Part shown: positions 9,730-21,620 of the stretch, one piece after another
Layout of the letters: each line of letters starts with the position of its first letter
How positions within the stretch are numbered: the first letter of the stretch is position 1
From: Capsicum annuum
Lineage: Eukaryota > Streptophyta > Magnoliopsida > Solanales > Solanaceae
DNA: 64,000 nucleotides
Direction of reading: 5' to 3'
NCBI RefSeq assembly: GCF_002878395.1
Contig: NC_061115.1
Location: 155,443,192 to 155,507,191, forward strand
Program-made: the position numbers and the translations under genes
The notes under the pieces: generated by a model
The model's input: only the letters and a program-made list of their open reading frames with translations
What the model was told of the DNA's origin: nothing
Database searches by the model: none

Positions 9730-12465
9730 TGTAAGACCCCACAAAATTCTCTCGTAGAATGAGCCTTAGGGCATGTTAAGTGAGGCGTAATTCCAGCCCT
9801 AAAAAATTGTGAAGTGACTTCCTAAGTGAGTATCATGTTAACCATATAGAATTTCCCTGATTTTGACATTTTGTCACATGGGAAATTTGATAAACTTTCT
9901 GTCGATATAAGATTCGCCCAAATAAGATACCCGGGTAAGAAGTTATGGATAATTTAAGTCCTAGTAGTAAAACAATGTCATTTTAGTGCTTGGCGTGTTG
10001 TAGAGAGGGTCTATTAGACATTTTCAATTTCCAGTGGAACTTCGCGATAGTGGCGCATCGCGGAGGACCCTAATTTCCCAATAGTCAATTTCCAGTGGCC
10101 TAACACAATTGTGATGCGTCGCACCGAAGTTCCAGGTCCCAAATAGTGGGACAACATGATGGCGCCGCATCGCGATGACTACTAATTTCCCATTTGTCAA
10201 TTTACAGTAAGCCACCGCGATAGTGGCACGTCGCGGTGGCCCATGAAATCGGGTTCCTAGTTTAATTTTTCCAGCTTTGTACAGAAGTTAAGAAGGTCAC
10301 TTTAGACTTTTTTCAAGCCTTTTAAACTATGCAAACACCAAATTAAGGTCATTTACAAGCATTCTATGAAGTTTTTCTCAAGTTCTCTCTCAACAAAAAC
10401 CCTAAGTATCCAAAACCTCTTCCAAGAATCTCAAGAATCCACCATAGATTTTCTTAATTGAGTCAAGATTCAAGGTTCCCAAGTCAAAGGCTCTAAGAAC
10501 CCTCATTCAAGAGTACGAATAGAGTTCCAAAAGCGAGAGTTCATCCAAAGCTTCTAATTCAAGATATGTGGGGTTTTGAACAAGGGTAATCCTTTCACCC
10601 TTTTGCCCAAAGGCTTATCTAAACTACAATTTCACTGTAATTTATGAGATTTTAAATAAAATTGAATTGGGGGGTTTTCACCCATTGTCATTGTTTGCAA
10701 GCTTTTGATGTTTCCCATGAATTGAGAGTCTAATGGCATGATTTTTACATGTTTTCTTGAGAAATTTCAGATGGGTCTATACCCCATATTTTAATCCTTG
10801 AGAAGTTAATAGTTGAAATATTTGACATATTGAAGTATATAAGTATGTTGAGATTTTCAGACAAATTGCTGAAATTTCCAGATTTCTACACGAATTATGA
10901 GTCTATATGCTATCTATTATGCTTTTGATGAGTTTTAACTTAAGATTGAACTATGGGTTACTAAGCCCTACTTGAGACTTGAGATTTTATGAACTACTGT
11001 CCTATAAGCACCCATGATTTGAGTATTCTAAGATTATTGAGAAATGTTTTGACCTAATGGTCATTGAGTTTTGAAATCCAGTCTACTACGTAAGATTTCA
11101 GATTTGATTATTGGGTTTGTGGTGAACCATGAGATTATTTATGAAAGTGGATTTTTATGAGATGAGCGCAGATAATTTAAAGAGAGTAGTATTTAGCACC
11201 AAGAGTGTAAGATATTACGATTTCTTACACCAAAACTTGCCACCGTAGGTTGGGCCTGAGGCCGAGTTTATGATTATTATTGGGCCTAAGGATGATTTGA
11301 TATTGGGACTAAGGCCGAGTTTGTTTAGTGATCACTGTACCTAGGTTTTACTCCCTGGAAAGAGTATGACGCCTCTCCCCAACGTGAGGTCTCTTCCTTA
11401 GAAGGAAAAAATGTTGGACTCCATGTAGCTCACATGGTTTATGTTGGTTAAGAGAAACTCCCTTGATATTTAAACTTTGAGATCAGTTACCTCCCTAATC
11501 AAAAGTATTTTCCATTGAGATAAGATATTTTTCTTTAAAACTAAAACACTTTCCCTTGATATGAGTATTTTTCCCTAAAGCTTGAAATAAGATATTTTCC
11601 TAACGTGAATGAAATGCCTTCAAGTATGTTTCAAAGTTATTTGATTTCGAATTCCAAGTATTTGAATTCAAAAGAGTCATGAGTTCTTGAGCATTGAAGA
11701 AGTTTTACTCTCCATGAGAAATATGTATGAGTTGAAAGTATTGGTTAAAGTTTTCTTTAGCCTTGATTAACGAGAATAAGAGAAGAATACAAATTTCAAA
11801 GCTGAAAATATAATGACTCACGAGATTGTGTTACATGTTCTATTTTACATGATTCATGAGCTTCGCATTTTATACTTATTCAAGCCATGTGATTCATTAC
11901 TTATTACATGCATGATTTGATTAAAGAGTATTGATATTGTTTATATAAATGCACGCACCCCCACATACTCAGTACATTCCCAAGTGCTGATCCTTATATA
12001 CGTCTATGTGCTACATTGTTTTATAATATAGGTTTAAGTGCTCAGTCCCAACCTCATCAGTGATTTTTGAGTACCTCTATCTACATTCCTTCAGTGGTGA
12101 GTCCTCATGGTTCGAGGACCTATGTTCAGATATCTCTATATTTTGAGAAACTATGTTGTTATTTCCAGTTCATTTCGAGTCAGTAGTGGACCTATACCAA
12201 CGGCTCTCTAGTTCATGGATTAGTCAAGGCTTTGTCAAACTAGTTATTAGATTATGATTGTGTTGAGGTTTCCAGTATTGCTAGGTATTTTGGATCGAGC
12301 ATTTTCTTCGTATTTTCTTTCATATGATATGACTATGTTATTTTTTAAATTATTTCATCTTGAAATAAGTGTTATTAGTAGAAACAGGCTCAAAGGGTTA
12401 GCTTGGGGCTACTTGTAGCCTTAAGCACCGTGTGACATTCCGGGAGGCAATTTTGGGTTGTTACA
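9730..12465 (+). repeat. Element 1 3' LTR
   Basis: The LTR runs from TGTAAGACCCC to GGTTGTTACA, 2736 bp. It contains the CpG hairpin cassette at 10021-10245 and the segment homologous to the 5' LTR remnant at 12186-12465. The base after the LTR end begins ATTCT, but the left duplication cannot be compared because the 5' LTR is truncated. Confidence 0.88.
10021..10245 (+). repeat. Four-unit CpG cassette of inverted half-sites spaced by 10 bp
   Basis: Four units lie in tandem in U3. Unit 1: CGCGA 10043-10047, 10-bp spacer, TCGCG 10058-10062. Unit 2: CACAA 10104-10108, 10-bp spacer, TCGCA 10119-10123. Unit 3: CATGA 10155-10159, 10-bp spacer, TCGCG 10170-10174. Unit 4: CGCGA 10216-10220, 10-bp spacer, TCGCG 10231-10235. 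In unit 4 the arms extend to a perfect 10-bp inverted repeat, GCCACCGCGA with TCGCGGTGGC. Units 1, 2 and 4 are preceded at a fixed distance by CAATTTCCAGTG or a close variant. Distances between right half-sites are 61, 51 and 61 bp. Confidence 0.9.
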
Positions 12466-14819
12466 ATTCTAATGGAACTATTGCATGGTTTAAACTTGGT
12501 ATTGGTACCCTAAATAGTTTGGAATATTTTTGGTTTGACAATTATTTCTATGGGGTACAATGGAATCCCCTAAGTAATAAAAATAATAGAACATTTGTAG
12601 GGTATATGGGACTCCCCCAAGTTAATTGGATAATTTGATCTATGTGTACATGGAAATCTCTTTAACTCGAAAAGATTTGGCTAAGGTCAATACTTGTAAG
12701 TTATAGTCAGTATAAAGATACCACAATGTATAGCCTTAATTAATAACAATGGTTTGGTTGGTTGGAATTGTTTTAATTGGGCAATAATGGCGAGGTGTGA
12801 TAGCTAACTATGAAGGTGGGAGTTCAATGAACGAACTTTGGAAACTCATGTTTTTCGACATGATGGGTAGGGAATGGTGACCCTTTTATGATAGTATGAG
12901 GTACGCGGTAATCCTCTAAGTGTATTTTACATATGTATCATGGAGGATGAGGGTAATTGGGAATTCCTTACTTTTATGGTATCTCAGGTTCGTACGTCTT
13001 CACACATCGAGGCTCATTCAGGGGGTTATACTGGACCCATATATCCCGTGGATGGTTAAGGATGGTTAAGCTATACATACCTAGGTTAATGGTTTTAAAT
13101 ACATGCTAAACCCAATTTCCTTTCTCGGCATGGTTATATATATGTATGGTTTGTATGCGTATGGTTAGCTTACTTTGTTTTACTGGTTAGCATTATTTTA
13201 TCCCTATCTTGAGTTCATACTAGCATTCACCCACTAAACTATATTCGAGAGGCTGTATCCCCACGCGATATAGGAACCTGCCATTCTACTCCTCCTGCTT
13301 AGCTATTGAACATTTGGGATCAATTACTGGATTGAAGTGGTGCGCTTCCATCTTTTTAAGATTCTACATTTCATGGATGTTATTTCATACTTTTCTTCAT
13401 TTATGGATATTGGTTTTGGCTATGGTTAGGGGTATGTCCCAACTAAATTTTGGTATTCTTTTAGTTAGAGGCTTTTGTGGAACTACTATGGGTTGGAATG
13501 GGCAAGATCGATACTGGTGTTAACCTTAGTATTGGTATTTGTAATGGGGTTGATATCGGTTGACTGTATTATTGGTTGTTGTATCCTCTTTTATTTTGGG
13601 ATTTTATTTAATTATTAGGAACTCATTTGGTTATGGTTTGGTTGGTTTGGCTATTAGTTGGGTTCGGATGGTTGAACTCGATTGGGTTGGTCTTGGTAAT
13701 AGACCTATCTAAGAGTCTATAATTTGGATAGTTACTCTATTTTGTTATATGCTCGAAATTCAGCCAATCAGGGCAGGCGGCTGGAGGTTGGGTTTGGTAA
13801 CGGGGGTGGTCCCCAGTCCTGGTTGGACTTAGGATGCCTATTACGACAAGGCCAATGTTCTAGTCATGTCAGCAATATTAATATCAATGTTCTTTTATTG
13901 ATGAGTAGATTTTGATTTTTATTGTATGGCACCTTGTGGAAGCTTCTCAAAATGGAAAATTGGTTATTTAGTGTCTTCTTCAGGTTTTTTCGGAGTCCAA
14001 GCAATCTAGGTTTAGCTTCTTCATAGATTGAGATATTTCATAGTACAATTATTATAATATTCTTGATATGGATTGGGTTTAGGTGTTTGAAGTATTAATG
14101 AGAAAATTTGGACTAGTTGGACCTTCTAGGTTATCTTGAAATCATAAATTAGGGTGAAATTAGCTTACCTACTTATGTGTTAGGTGAATTTGGCTTCGTG
14201 GCTCAAGTTTAGATTGGAAATGCCTTAGTTTCTTAAGTTAAATTAAATTTCCTTAGTTGCTTAAGTTAAACTAAATTTCCTTAGCTTATTCCATGGAAAA
14301 AGTTTCCTAATTTAAAATTCGGAGATTAAAGTGGTCCCCTTTAGTCCACCTTAGGTTAAGACCTATATAAGCCTTATATACTTATGTACGCATGAAATAC
14401 CCTTATTAATATTTTATTCGGGACTTGAGGAGGTTGAATATATTTAATGAGTATATTATTGGATATTTGAAGATTGGTGATAATTCTAGGTATAGCCCGA
14501 TATGACTAATGATATGGCTTATTTATATAAAATTATTGATATGGCTTCCGAATATGATTAATGGTATGGCCTTTCGACATGCTTAAGGATATTGTTATAG
14601 ATTTGACTAATGAGTAATGACTTATAGATATGATTAATGGCTTATAGATATGACTAATGGCTTATAAGATATGATTAATGACTAGTAGATATGGTTTGTT
14701 GATTATGGATATGATTATAAATATAACTTATGGATATGACTATTGAAATAATCTATGAGCACGAGAATCGACACGACATAATAGATATGGCATTGGTGTG
14801 GTTTATGGGTGTGGCTATC
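12466..14819 (+). mobile_element. LTR-like sequence left of the solo LTR, probably part of element 2's 5' LTR
   Basis: There is no coding sequence here. Blocks such as CCCACGCGATATAGGAACC (13261-13279) and GGTATGTCCCAAC (13430-13442) are of the kind seen in gypsy LTR R/U5 regions, so the left part (12466 to about 13720) may be a separate LTR piece. The right part contains short tandem repeats that resume, in similar style, beyond the solo LTR at 17699. The boundary between the two pieces and the true LTR start were not found. Confidence 0.4.
14490..14815 (+). repeat. Short tandem repeats, ATATGACTAATGGCTTATAG type
   Basis: About a dozen degenerate 18-30 bp units of the form gatatgactaatggcttata follow one another up to the left edge of the solo LTR. 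Related phrases (atggtttgttgatatggctt type) appear again at 17760-17850 on the other side, which suggests one array split by the insertion. Confidence 0.65.
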
Positions 14820-15529
14820 TATAATGCCCCAAATCTAGTATTCAGAACGTTACACGGTACTCATGACCCCGAAGGACCACAAGCTAACCCATAACTGATA
14901 TCTATAACTGAGAACTAAATAATATACTGTAAATATGCAGAATATAAGTTGTAAGGACATAAGGTTCAAAACTAAACTAATGCTAAATAGACAACAATGT
15001 CTGAAATGGGTTATAACAATAACCAAACTGAAATAAACTATCTGAAAACCTGCTGTAGTCTGAAAGCCTCTAAACTGTCTAAAAACTATAAAGTTAATAG
15101 GACATGTCCCCAACTAACTCTGAACTACTGAAATAATAAAATAATAAAATAATCATTCTTTCCTTGAATGATGAGGACTCACTGCTAGTCTGGATGCTAA
15201 GCGTTTGATCTACTAAGGATGCTCGGGAGCTCGTACTTCTAAACCTATATTGTATAACAACATAGCACAAATACATCAGTATGTTAAATATACTGGTATG
15301 AAAGTAAGGTAGGCTAAATGCAAGGGTTCATATGCATGAACAATAATAACTAACTGTATAACATAAACGTGAGAATATATGCATGGATATGTAACTGTAA
15401 CTGAGATCGTGATAACACTGAATCATGAATTCTGATAACGTGGATTTACTGATATCTGGGTACTAATACTGGGATACTGAGTAACTGAGTCTATAGAGTA
15501 CTGAGGAACTGATGTTGTATTACTGATAA

Positions 15530-16345
15530 AGGGATGACTGTTTCTGACAGTTTTGATTATGAAAAACTGGTATGATTGAATGTATATGATAGTCCTGAAA
15601 CTGAATACTGATAATATGGATGACTGTATCTGATAGTCCTGATATTGTTAGAGCTAGCTGAATTTTACACTGTACTGAGTTGACTGTATTTGACAGTCTT
15701 GGATTTCATTAGAACTGAAATGAGTTCTATTACTGAGACTGGATCTGTAACTAAGACTATTGAAAGTAGTTATCTAACCGACATGCCCCTAATACGCCAT
15801 TATGGCTGAGTTGGGGTCCAATCTATAACCCCAATTAGAAGGGTGTCAATATCGCACCACTGGTAAGGACAATCTGTGAGTAACCCTCATATAATAGGTA
15901 ACTCTAATGAGAACAGTGGGAACCCTTATATAACACGTTAAGCCACATCATCTACCCTCATATAGCAGGCTATGATGTCTCAACCTACGCTGGCTACATA
16001 GTTCAGGAACACAAGGATTGCTTCTAAGAACCACACCTTCATATAACGGATGAGTTACCATCCTTGGGTTAACTCGGTGCTAACTCCTACTCCCTGCTGA
16101 ATAGACACTGAACTGAACTGATACTACTGGTATTATTTAGCGGAGCTAAACTAAGTCCACTGATTTCCATTGACTGATGGAATGCTACTGAGATATGAGG
16201 ACTGACGAAGAGTATTGAAGTTGCTGAGATTACTGAGTACTGAGATCACTGAAATTACTGGACTACTGAGATTACTGAGATTTTTGAGAATTTCTAAGAT
16301 TACTTAATGAGACTAGACTAATACTGAGTTTACTTAGTTTTCCTG
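15530..16345 (-). repeat. Degenerate short repeats inside the solo LTR
   Basis: Two blocks of short-period repetition lie inside the LTR. GACTGTATCTGATAGTCCTGA-like units occur at about 15530-15710, and ACTGAGATT-like units at about 16180-16345. The first block has counterparts in the element B LTRs (for example near 41745-41840), so it is an intrinsic LTR feature. Confidence 0.6.
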
Positions 16346-17228
16346 AGTCATATGACTGACTTAATTCTATTGATCATGGCTTGACTGAGAGTATCGTGAA
16401 AATATGACACTGGCTATTAGCATACAACTAAATTGTCAGATATAAGTACCCCAGGACTCGATAGCATAAAACTGATAGGACATGACACTTCTTGAACACA
16501 TGACCAATATCAACCATTCATAATACATTAATTTGGGGATTTTATAAAACACATAGTTATCATAATCTTGTACATGAATGGAATTGCATATAAACATGTC
16601 ATACTTTCATCAACCTAATCTCAGGGACATTCCCTCAACCATTCCAATATCATGAAAGTCATTCTTGATCATAGGTTAAAGCATTAGCTATAGTACGTAG
16701 TTTCTATTCTCTTAAGCATTTTATCAAACACCTAGGATACATGACTTCGGGCATAGGCATGGCCATCAAATTAACACAACAAAACTTCATATTTCAACTC
16801 AATTTCATATATTTCAGACCACATACTAGCATAGGTTAATGAAAAATGCATAAAGATTCCAACTTGGGAATCATACAATAATAATCACATGAACGTAATC
16901 AACCCACAATAGAATATTCACAATACAAGATTTAAAACTTGATTCTTAGGCTTCATGGATGAAAGAATTCCATGAATGAGCACTGTACATATCTTAGTTC
17001 TTGATTCTACGAAGATTGATGGAGAGATTCTTGAATTTGAGTTTTAAATTTGAATCCCCATTCGAAAACCCTATCTTGTTCTTGAGAGAAACTTGAGAGA
17101 AACACTATGTTTTGGATGAAAAGTGGCTAAATCATGTGTTATTAGGTTTAAATAGGGGTGGAAAATTGATCCTTTTAACCCTTTGATATGTATTTTATTT
17201 CTAAGAAAATTTCTCAATTTGGCAGGCT

Positions 17229-17380
17229 GGCGCGACACAGAGCTATCGCGCCGTGTCACTGGAAATTGCCAATTGGGAATTGGGCTAATGGTGCGACACG
17301 GTGAAATTGTGTTGCAATACTGGATGGGACCTGGAATTTCATTACTACATAGTGGTATCGCACTGAGACACTGGAAAAAG
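17229..17380 (-). repeat. CpG half-site cassette in the family B solo LTR
   Basis: On the plus strand GGCGCGA (17229-17235), a 10-bp spacer and TCGCGCC (17246-17252) form perfect 7-bp arms. Read on the minus strand, the unit is CAATTTCCAGTG, six bases, CGCGA, 10 bp, TCGCG, the same arrangement as unit 1 of element 1. A second unit at about 17295-17315 reads, on the minus strand, CACAA, 10 bp, TCGCA, matching unit 2 of element 1. A third, around 17345-17365, keeps GCGA but its partner has decayed. Confidence 0.85.
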
Positions 17381-17698
17381 GACAATTTTGAATTTGAGCC
17401 CTAATGTGATGCTCCATAATCGGTGAGGCTTACTGGATTTTGATGATTACCATTTTGACCTGCTCCGCGATGCACTGATGGCTCAGGTGGGACACTGTCT
17501 TACTAAAATGGCTCTAACTCTTCGCTCGAGTGTTGGATTTGGGCAAATTTTGTATCGATGGAAAGCTTAGTGAATTTTCCACATGAAAAAAGTGAAACTC
17601 TTGGAAATACCACATGTATAAAAGTGGATTAATCTTTGAAACAAGTCTTTAATATTTTTAGGATGATTTTAAGCTAGGTAGAAGTACGAGGTATTACA

Positions 17699-18753
17699 GT
17701 ATCACATAACTTATGGTTATGATTCTTGGTCCGGTATATTAGTACTACTAAAAAATTTGGTGTATGGTTATAGTTTGTTGATATATTCCATTTAGTTAGT
17801 TTATTTTTATGGCTTATTGATATGGTTTGTTGTTATGGTTTATAAATTTGAGTTTTGATCTAAGTCCGGCAGTTGATAATGATATTGATAATACGAATTT
17901 TCGATTCAATTCTAGAAAATAAGGATAATGATGCCGATACTATTGAGTTCTAATTCATGTCTGGCATTTGGAATTATGTATGATATGATATAGTATGGAT
18001 GGATGTTTAGATTATGGTGTGATAATTTGTATCATAAGGTTATTTGATTAGTTAGTTCCCTTGATTGTACCCACCAAACTTATGAGGGCCTGTGTTAGGT
18101 TATTTTCTTTTCTGCACTTATTTGCTTATGAAGGCCAATCTTGTAGTTATAGTTATGTGATCTTTATTTTTTTTATACAGTATGCATTTATTTACTTATG
18201 TACAATAGTGTTGGAGCTTATTTGCAGGTTTAACCTATTACTTTGACTTAGCTTATCATTTTTATATCATGATTTAGCTCAATCGGCCGATGATGCCTAC
18301 TGAGTACCCATGGTTTCTATACTCTTACTACACTTTTATACCTTTTTTATACAAATTTGAGTACTTGTTGCTGTCGCTGATTTAACACTCGAGTAGGGTT
18401 GAATTTGGATATTGGGTGAGCTCTTGGAGTTGGAGTTGTCCTTTTTCCTTCTAGTTATCTATGTTTAGTATTTCATTTTCAAGATTAACTATATTTTACT
18501 ATTTAGTACTAATAATCCGTTGTGGTAGCTCTTGTGTCGATATTATTGATATTGGGAAGGTTTTTGATTTTCTCTCTATTTGTTAGACTATTATGACTAT
18601 AATATTTCTATCTAAGTCTTCAATTGTTAATTTCTGGTTTGAGGTCATTTTTCCAGCAAGTTGGCCTATTTGTTATAGCTCTAAACTATGGTTTTCTGTA
18701 CTATCAGCTGGATGATATATGTTCCATCATGAATCGAAAAAAGGATTATGATA
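17699..18753 (+). repeat. Element 2 5' LTR, R-U5 end (family A)
   Basis: The stretch ends just before a PBS. Its R-U5 part has GATGCCTACTGAGTACCC (18291-18308), which recurs inverted in the element A' 5' LTR at about 32441-32458. GGGTGAGCTC and the CCATCATGA block near the end are also shared with A'. Together these show that elements 2 and A' are one family inserted in opposite orientation. Confidence 0.7.
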
Positions 18754-18756
18754 AGT

Positions 18757-18769
18757 TGGTATCAAAGCC
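18757..18769 (+). other. Primer binding site, element 2
   Basis: TGGTATCAAAGCC differs at one base from the initiator-Met complement. It is followed by GTGTCTAGTAAAGTCC at 18804, a leader block with a near-identical counterpart in A'. Confidence 0.85.
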
Positions 18770-18966
18770 TATGTTTTATAGGTACTGTTGGTACAATAGC
18801 AAGTGTCTAGTAAAGTCCCATTGATCAGAACAATGATATCTATTTCTTATATTTGGGAGGCTATGGGACATCCATAATAGTTCTTCACTTCTTTCACTTA
18901 TTTTGTGCTAAATTTTGAGTTGGTTTCTAAAGCTTTCCTTTAGTTTTATTTTTTTATGGTTGGCTA

Positions 18967-20100
18967 GGATACGTTCTACTACTATATGAGATGAGGGTCC
19001 CAAGACCGAGCCTAGGGATTTTATCATTATTCGTGGATGACCTAGAGGTCATGGTAACCTAGAGGCATGTTCCCAGCTAGTGTCTAGGATAGGGAGCCTT
19101 CACAAAACCCTATTCCCACTTCTGAGCTAGAGATTCTTCCGCCACAACCAGCGATGGTCCAGGGACCAACCCAGGCTCCATCGAAATTTATATTTGCTAT
19201 GATGCCCAGTGATGCTGTGATTCAACTTTTGGGAGTGGTTGGTGGTACATTGTTTGATGGTGTATAGTAAATAGATCAAAATAGTACTAAGGCGAGGGCA
19301 TAAACTATAGCTGTAGCTACCTCAGTTGAAGTCCTTCCTACGTCGGTAGTTTCTTAGCCAGTAGTTGCCTAGCCCACTATGTTTGTCAAGGAGTATACCA
19401 TATTGAGTAGATTCTTAAGATTGACTTTGACTAAGTTTTTTGGTTTATCAGGCGAGGATGCATATAAGTGTTAGATTATTTGTGAGGATAGATTCTATTA
19501 TTTAGGCCTAGTTGAGACTTATGGTGTAGATTACACCACTTTCCAGATGGACTTGGCAGCCCGACATTGGTGGAGAGGTCATCTTGATTCTAGGCCAGCT
19601 AGATCTTCCCCTTTGAGATAGACCTAGTTTTTTGAGTTCTTCATGGAGAAGTAAATGCCTCATGGTCTTAGGGATCATTTGAGGGATCAATTTTCATGGT
19701 TAGAGTAAGGCTCCATGACTATTGTGGAGTATATGGCTCCATTTAATGAGTTTACTAGGTATGCTGCTTTATTTTTGACTACTGAGTGTGAGAGGGCTTG
19801 TTGCATTATCCAAGGTATGAGACTTCCTTTTTGCATGTCTAAACAGATTTTGGTTGCTGCAGGTAGGTCTTTTGCTGAGGTTTCTGATCATGCTCAATTT
19901 ATGGAAGAGATGCCTTGCGAGGCCCAAGATAAGAGGTCAAAATGTTAGGGTAGGTTCATTGAGAGTCTTTGTAGATCATGGTTCAAAGGTTGTGGTTCTG
20001 AGGGTAGTTACCCTTTGTGTCAATTGTATCAATATCAGGGTCAGTTTAGTACACCTATTTAGGTCATGCTTTTAATTATTAATGGAGAATAGTCTAGCTT
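18967..20100 (+). pseudogene. gag: Element 2 gag, broken
   Basis: The N-terminal basic and proline-rich region around 18970-19150 aligns with the same part of A' read in reverse (31660-31760). The capsid domain is recognisable from 19385: FVKEYTILSRF, LTKFFGLSGEDAY, EDRFYYLG, YTTFQMDLAARHWWRGH and MPHGLRDHLRDQFSWLE. It continues in the open stretch 19715-19948 (MTIVEYMAPFNEFTRYAALF). Several stops interrupt it, and I did not find a clean zinc knuckle downstream. Confidence 0.8.
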
Positions 20101-20469
20101 TAGTGGTCATTTTAGCATGGGTCATGGTCTATCTTTAAGAGTTTCAATTTTTTGTTATTCTAGTCATGGTGATTCTTCTAGGTTAGTCATATTTTCTTAT
20201 TTTGGATTAGTGTTTGGGATATGTTATGGTTGCAGATCTTTTATTCATTTCTTGAGAGAGCACCTCAATCATGGAGAAATTATTTCATTAACTTAGAGTG
20301 TCCTACTTATTATGGTAGCTCACCCCCAGTAAGAAGTAGTACGCGCAGTCGTAGAGGTGTTCCCTAGGGTGCTCATATAGGTAGGATAGGAGGTCAGTCA
20401 TTGCCCCAGCCAGATGACAGACATGATAAGTTGTATGTTATACTTTCTAGACCTAAGGCTGAGTCTTCG

Positions 20470-20830
20470 GATGCTATAATATAGGTATGATCTTGGTGTT
20501 CCATCAGTCGGCTTTTGCTTTATTTGATCTGAGATCCACTTATTCTTATGTGTCTTCTTATTATTCTACATGGTTAGAGTTATCTTGGGATTCATTATTT
20601 ATGCCATTACACGTATCTACTCTAGTGGGTTATTCATTAGTAGTGGATTGGGTTTTCAGATCATGTGTTGTGACTGTTTGAGAGTTTGATCTTCATGTGG
20701 ATCTTATTATATTAGACATGGTGGATTTTGATGTATGTTTTGGCATGATTGGTTATCCCACTTTTATGTGGTCCTAGATTATTTTGCAAAGACCGTAACA
20801 CATAGCCATTCCCGGCATACATTCGATCAT
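20470..20830 (+). pseudogene. pol: Element 2 protease remnant
   Basis: ALFDLRSTYSYVSSYYS is the protease active-site block, with DLR where the family has Asp-Ser/Pro-Gly. IILDMVDFDVCFGMI, the second conserved block, follows. The glycine-to-arginine change at the active site parallels element 1 and fits transitions at a once CpG-containing codon pair. Confidence 0.78.
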
Positions 20831-20964
20831 GTGGTAGGCCGCTATTAGCCGTGAGACGTAGGGATTATTTCTTATATTTTTTATAGAAGGATTATTTTAA
20901 ATGGTTGTGAGTCTTATCTCGCGTATGTTAGTAAAGTTGGTGTCAGGGGTCTGTTGCTTGACTC

Positions 20965-21620
20965 TGTTCTTGTTGTTCATGAGATTCCTAATGTTTTCCC
21001 TAATGATCTACCTGGCCTTCCTCATGAGCATAGTATTGAGTTTCTTATTGATCTTGTGTTGAGAACCTTATCGTATGGCTCCTACCGAGCTTAAGAACTT
21101 GAATTCTCAGCATCAGGATCTTCTTAGTAAGGGTTTTATTAGGCCAAGTGTGTCTTCTTGGGGAGCTCCTATGTTGTTTATAAAGAAGAAAGATGGCTCC
21201 ATGCATGTGCGTATTAATTATAGGCATCTTAATAATGTGATGGTGAAGAAATGATATAATATATCCCACATTAATGATTTGTTTGACAAGCTTCATGGAA
21301 AAAAAGTCTTCTCTAAGATTAAGTTAAGGTTCGGTTACCATTAGTTGGGGATTTGGGCTAAGTATATCTTGAAGACAGCCTTTTGGTCCAATTATGGTCA
21401 TTATGAGTTTCTATACTGTGTCTTTTGGATTGACTAATGTCGCAACTGCATTTATGGATAGATGAACTATGTGTTCATGACTTATTTGGATGCCTTTGTG
21501 ATTGTGTTAAGCAGGGACATCCACGTATATTCGAGGAGTAGAGAGAAGCATGTACAATATTTGAGAATTATACTCTAAATTTTGAGAGATAATCTACTTT
21601 TTGCCAAGATCTCTAAGTGT
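20965..21620 (+). pseudogene. pol: Element 2 reverse transcriptase, 3' truncated
   Basis: The sequence includes [60 protein letters not shown] and [14 protein letters not shown]. Palm sequences then continue with indels to about 21620, where the RT stops in the middle of the block that normally reads like AKFSKCEFWL. Downstream RNase H, integrase and the 3' LTR are missing. The break joins directly to unrelated LTR-like sequence at 21621. Confidence 0.82.

Larger units (their letters stand above)
4411..12465 (+). mobile_element. Element 1: degenerate Ty3/gypsy chromovirus (Tekay/Del-like)
   Basis: Order on the plus strand is truncated 5' LTR, initiator-Met PBS, gag with zinc-knuckle remnant, protease, reverse transcriptase, RNase H, integrase, chromodomain-type tail, polypurine tract and a full 3' LTR of 2736 bp starting TGTAAGACCCC and ending GTTACA. 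The order RT-RNase H-integrase defines Ty3/gypsy, and the C-terminal tail places it with the chromoviruses. The coding region is spread over several frames with stops. The overlapping 278 bp of the two LTRs differ at about 37 positions by hand count (near 13 %), so the insertion is old. No target-site duplication can be tested because the 5' LTR start is missing. Confidence 0.9.
14820..17698 (-). mobile_element. Solo LTR, family B
   Basis: The plus-strand reading begins TATAATGCCCC, a decayed TGTAATGCC, and ends GAGGTATTACA, the reverse of an LTR running TGTAATACCTC...CATTATA. It is homologous along its length to the LTRs of element B: shared blocks include CACAAGCTAACC, CCCCAACTAACTCTGA and GGGTGCTCGGGAGC-type words. 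There is no internal domain or PBS. The flanks are CTATC (14815-14819) and GTATC (17699-17703), a 5-bp target-site duplication with one changed base, as expected after LTR-LTR recombination of a once complete insertion. Confidence 0.8.
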
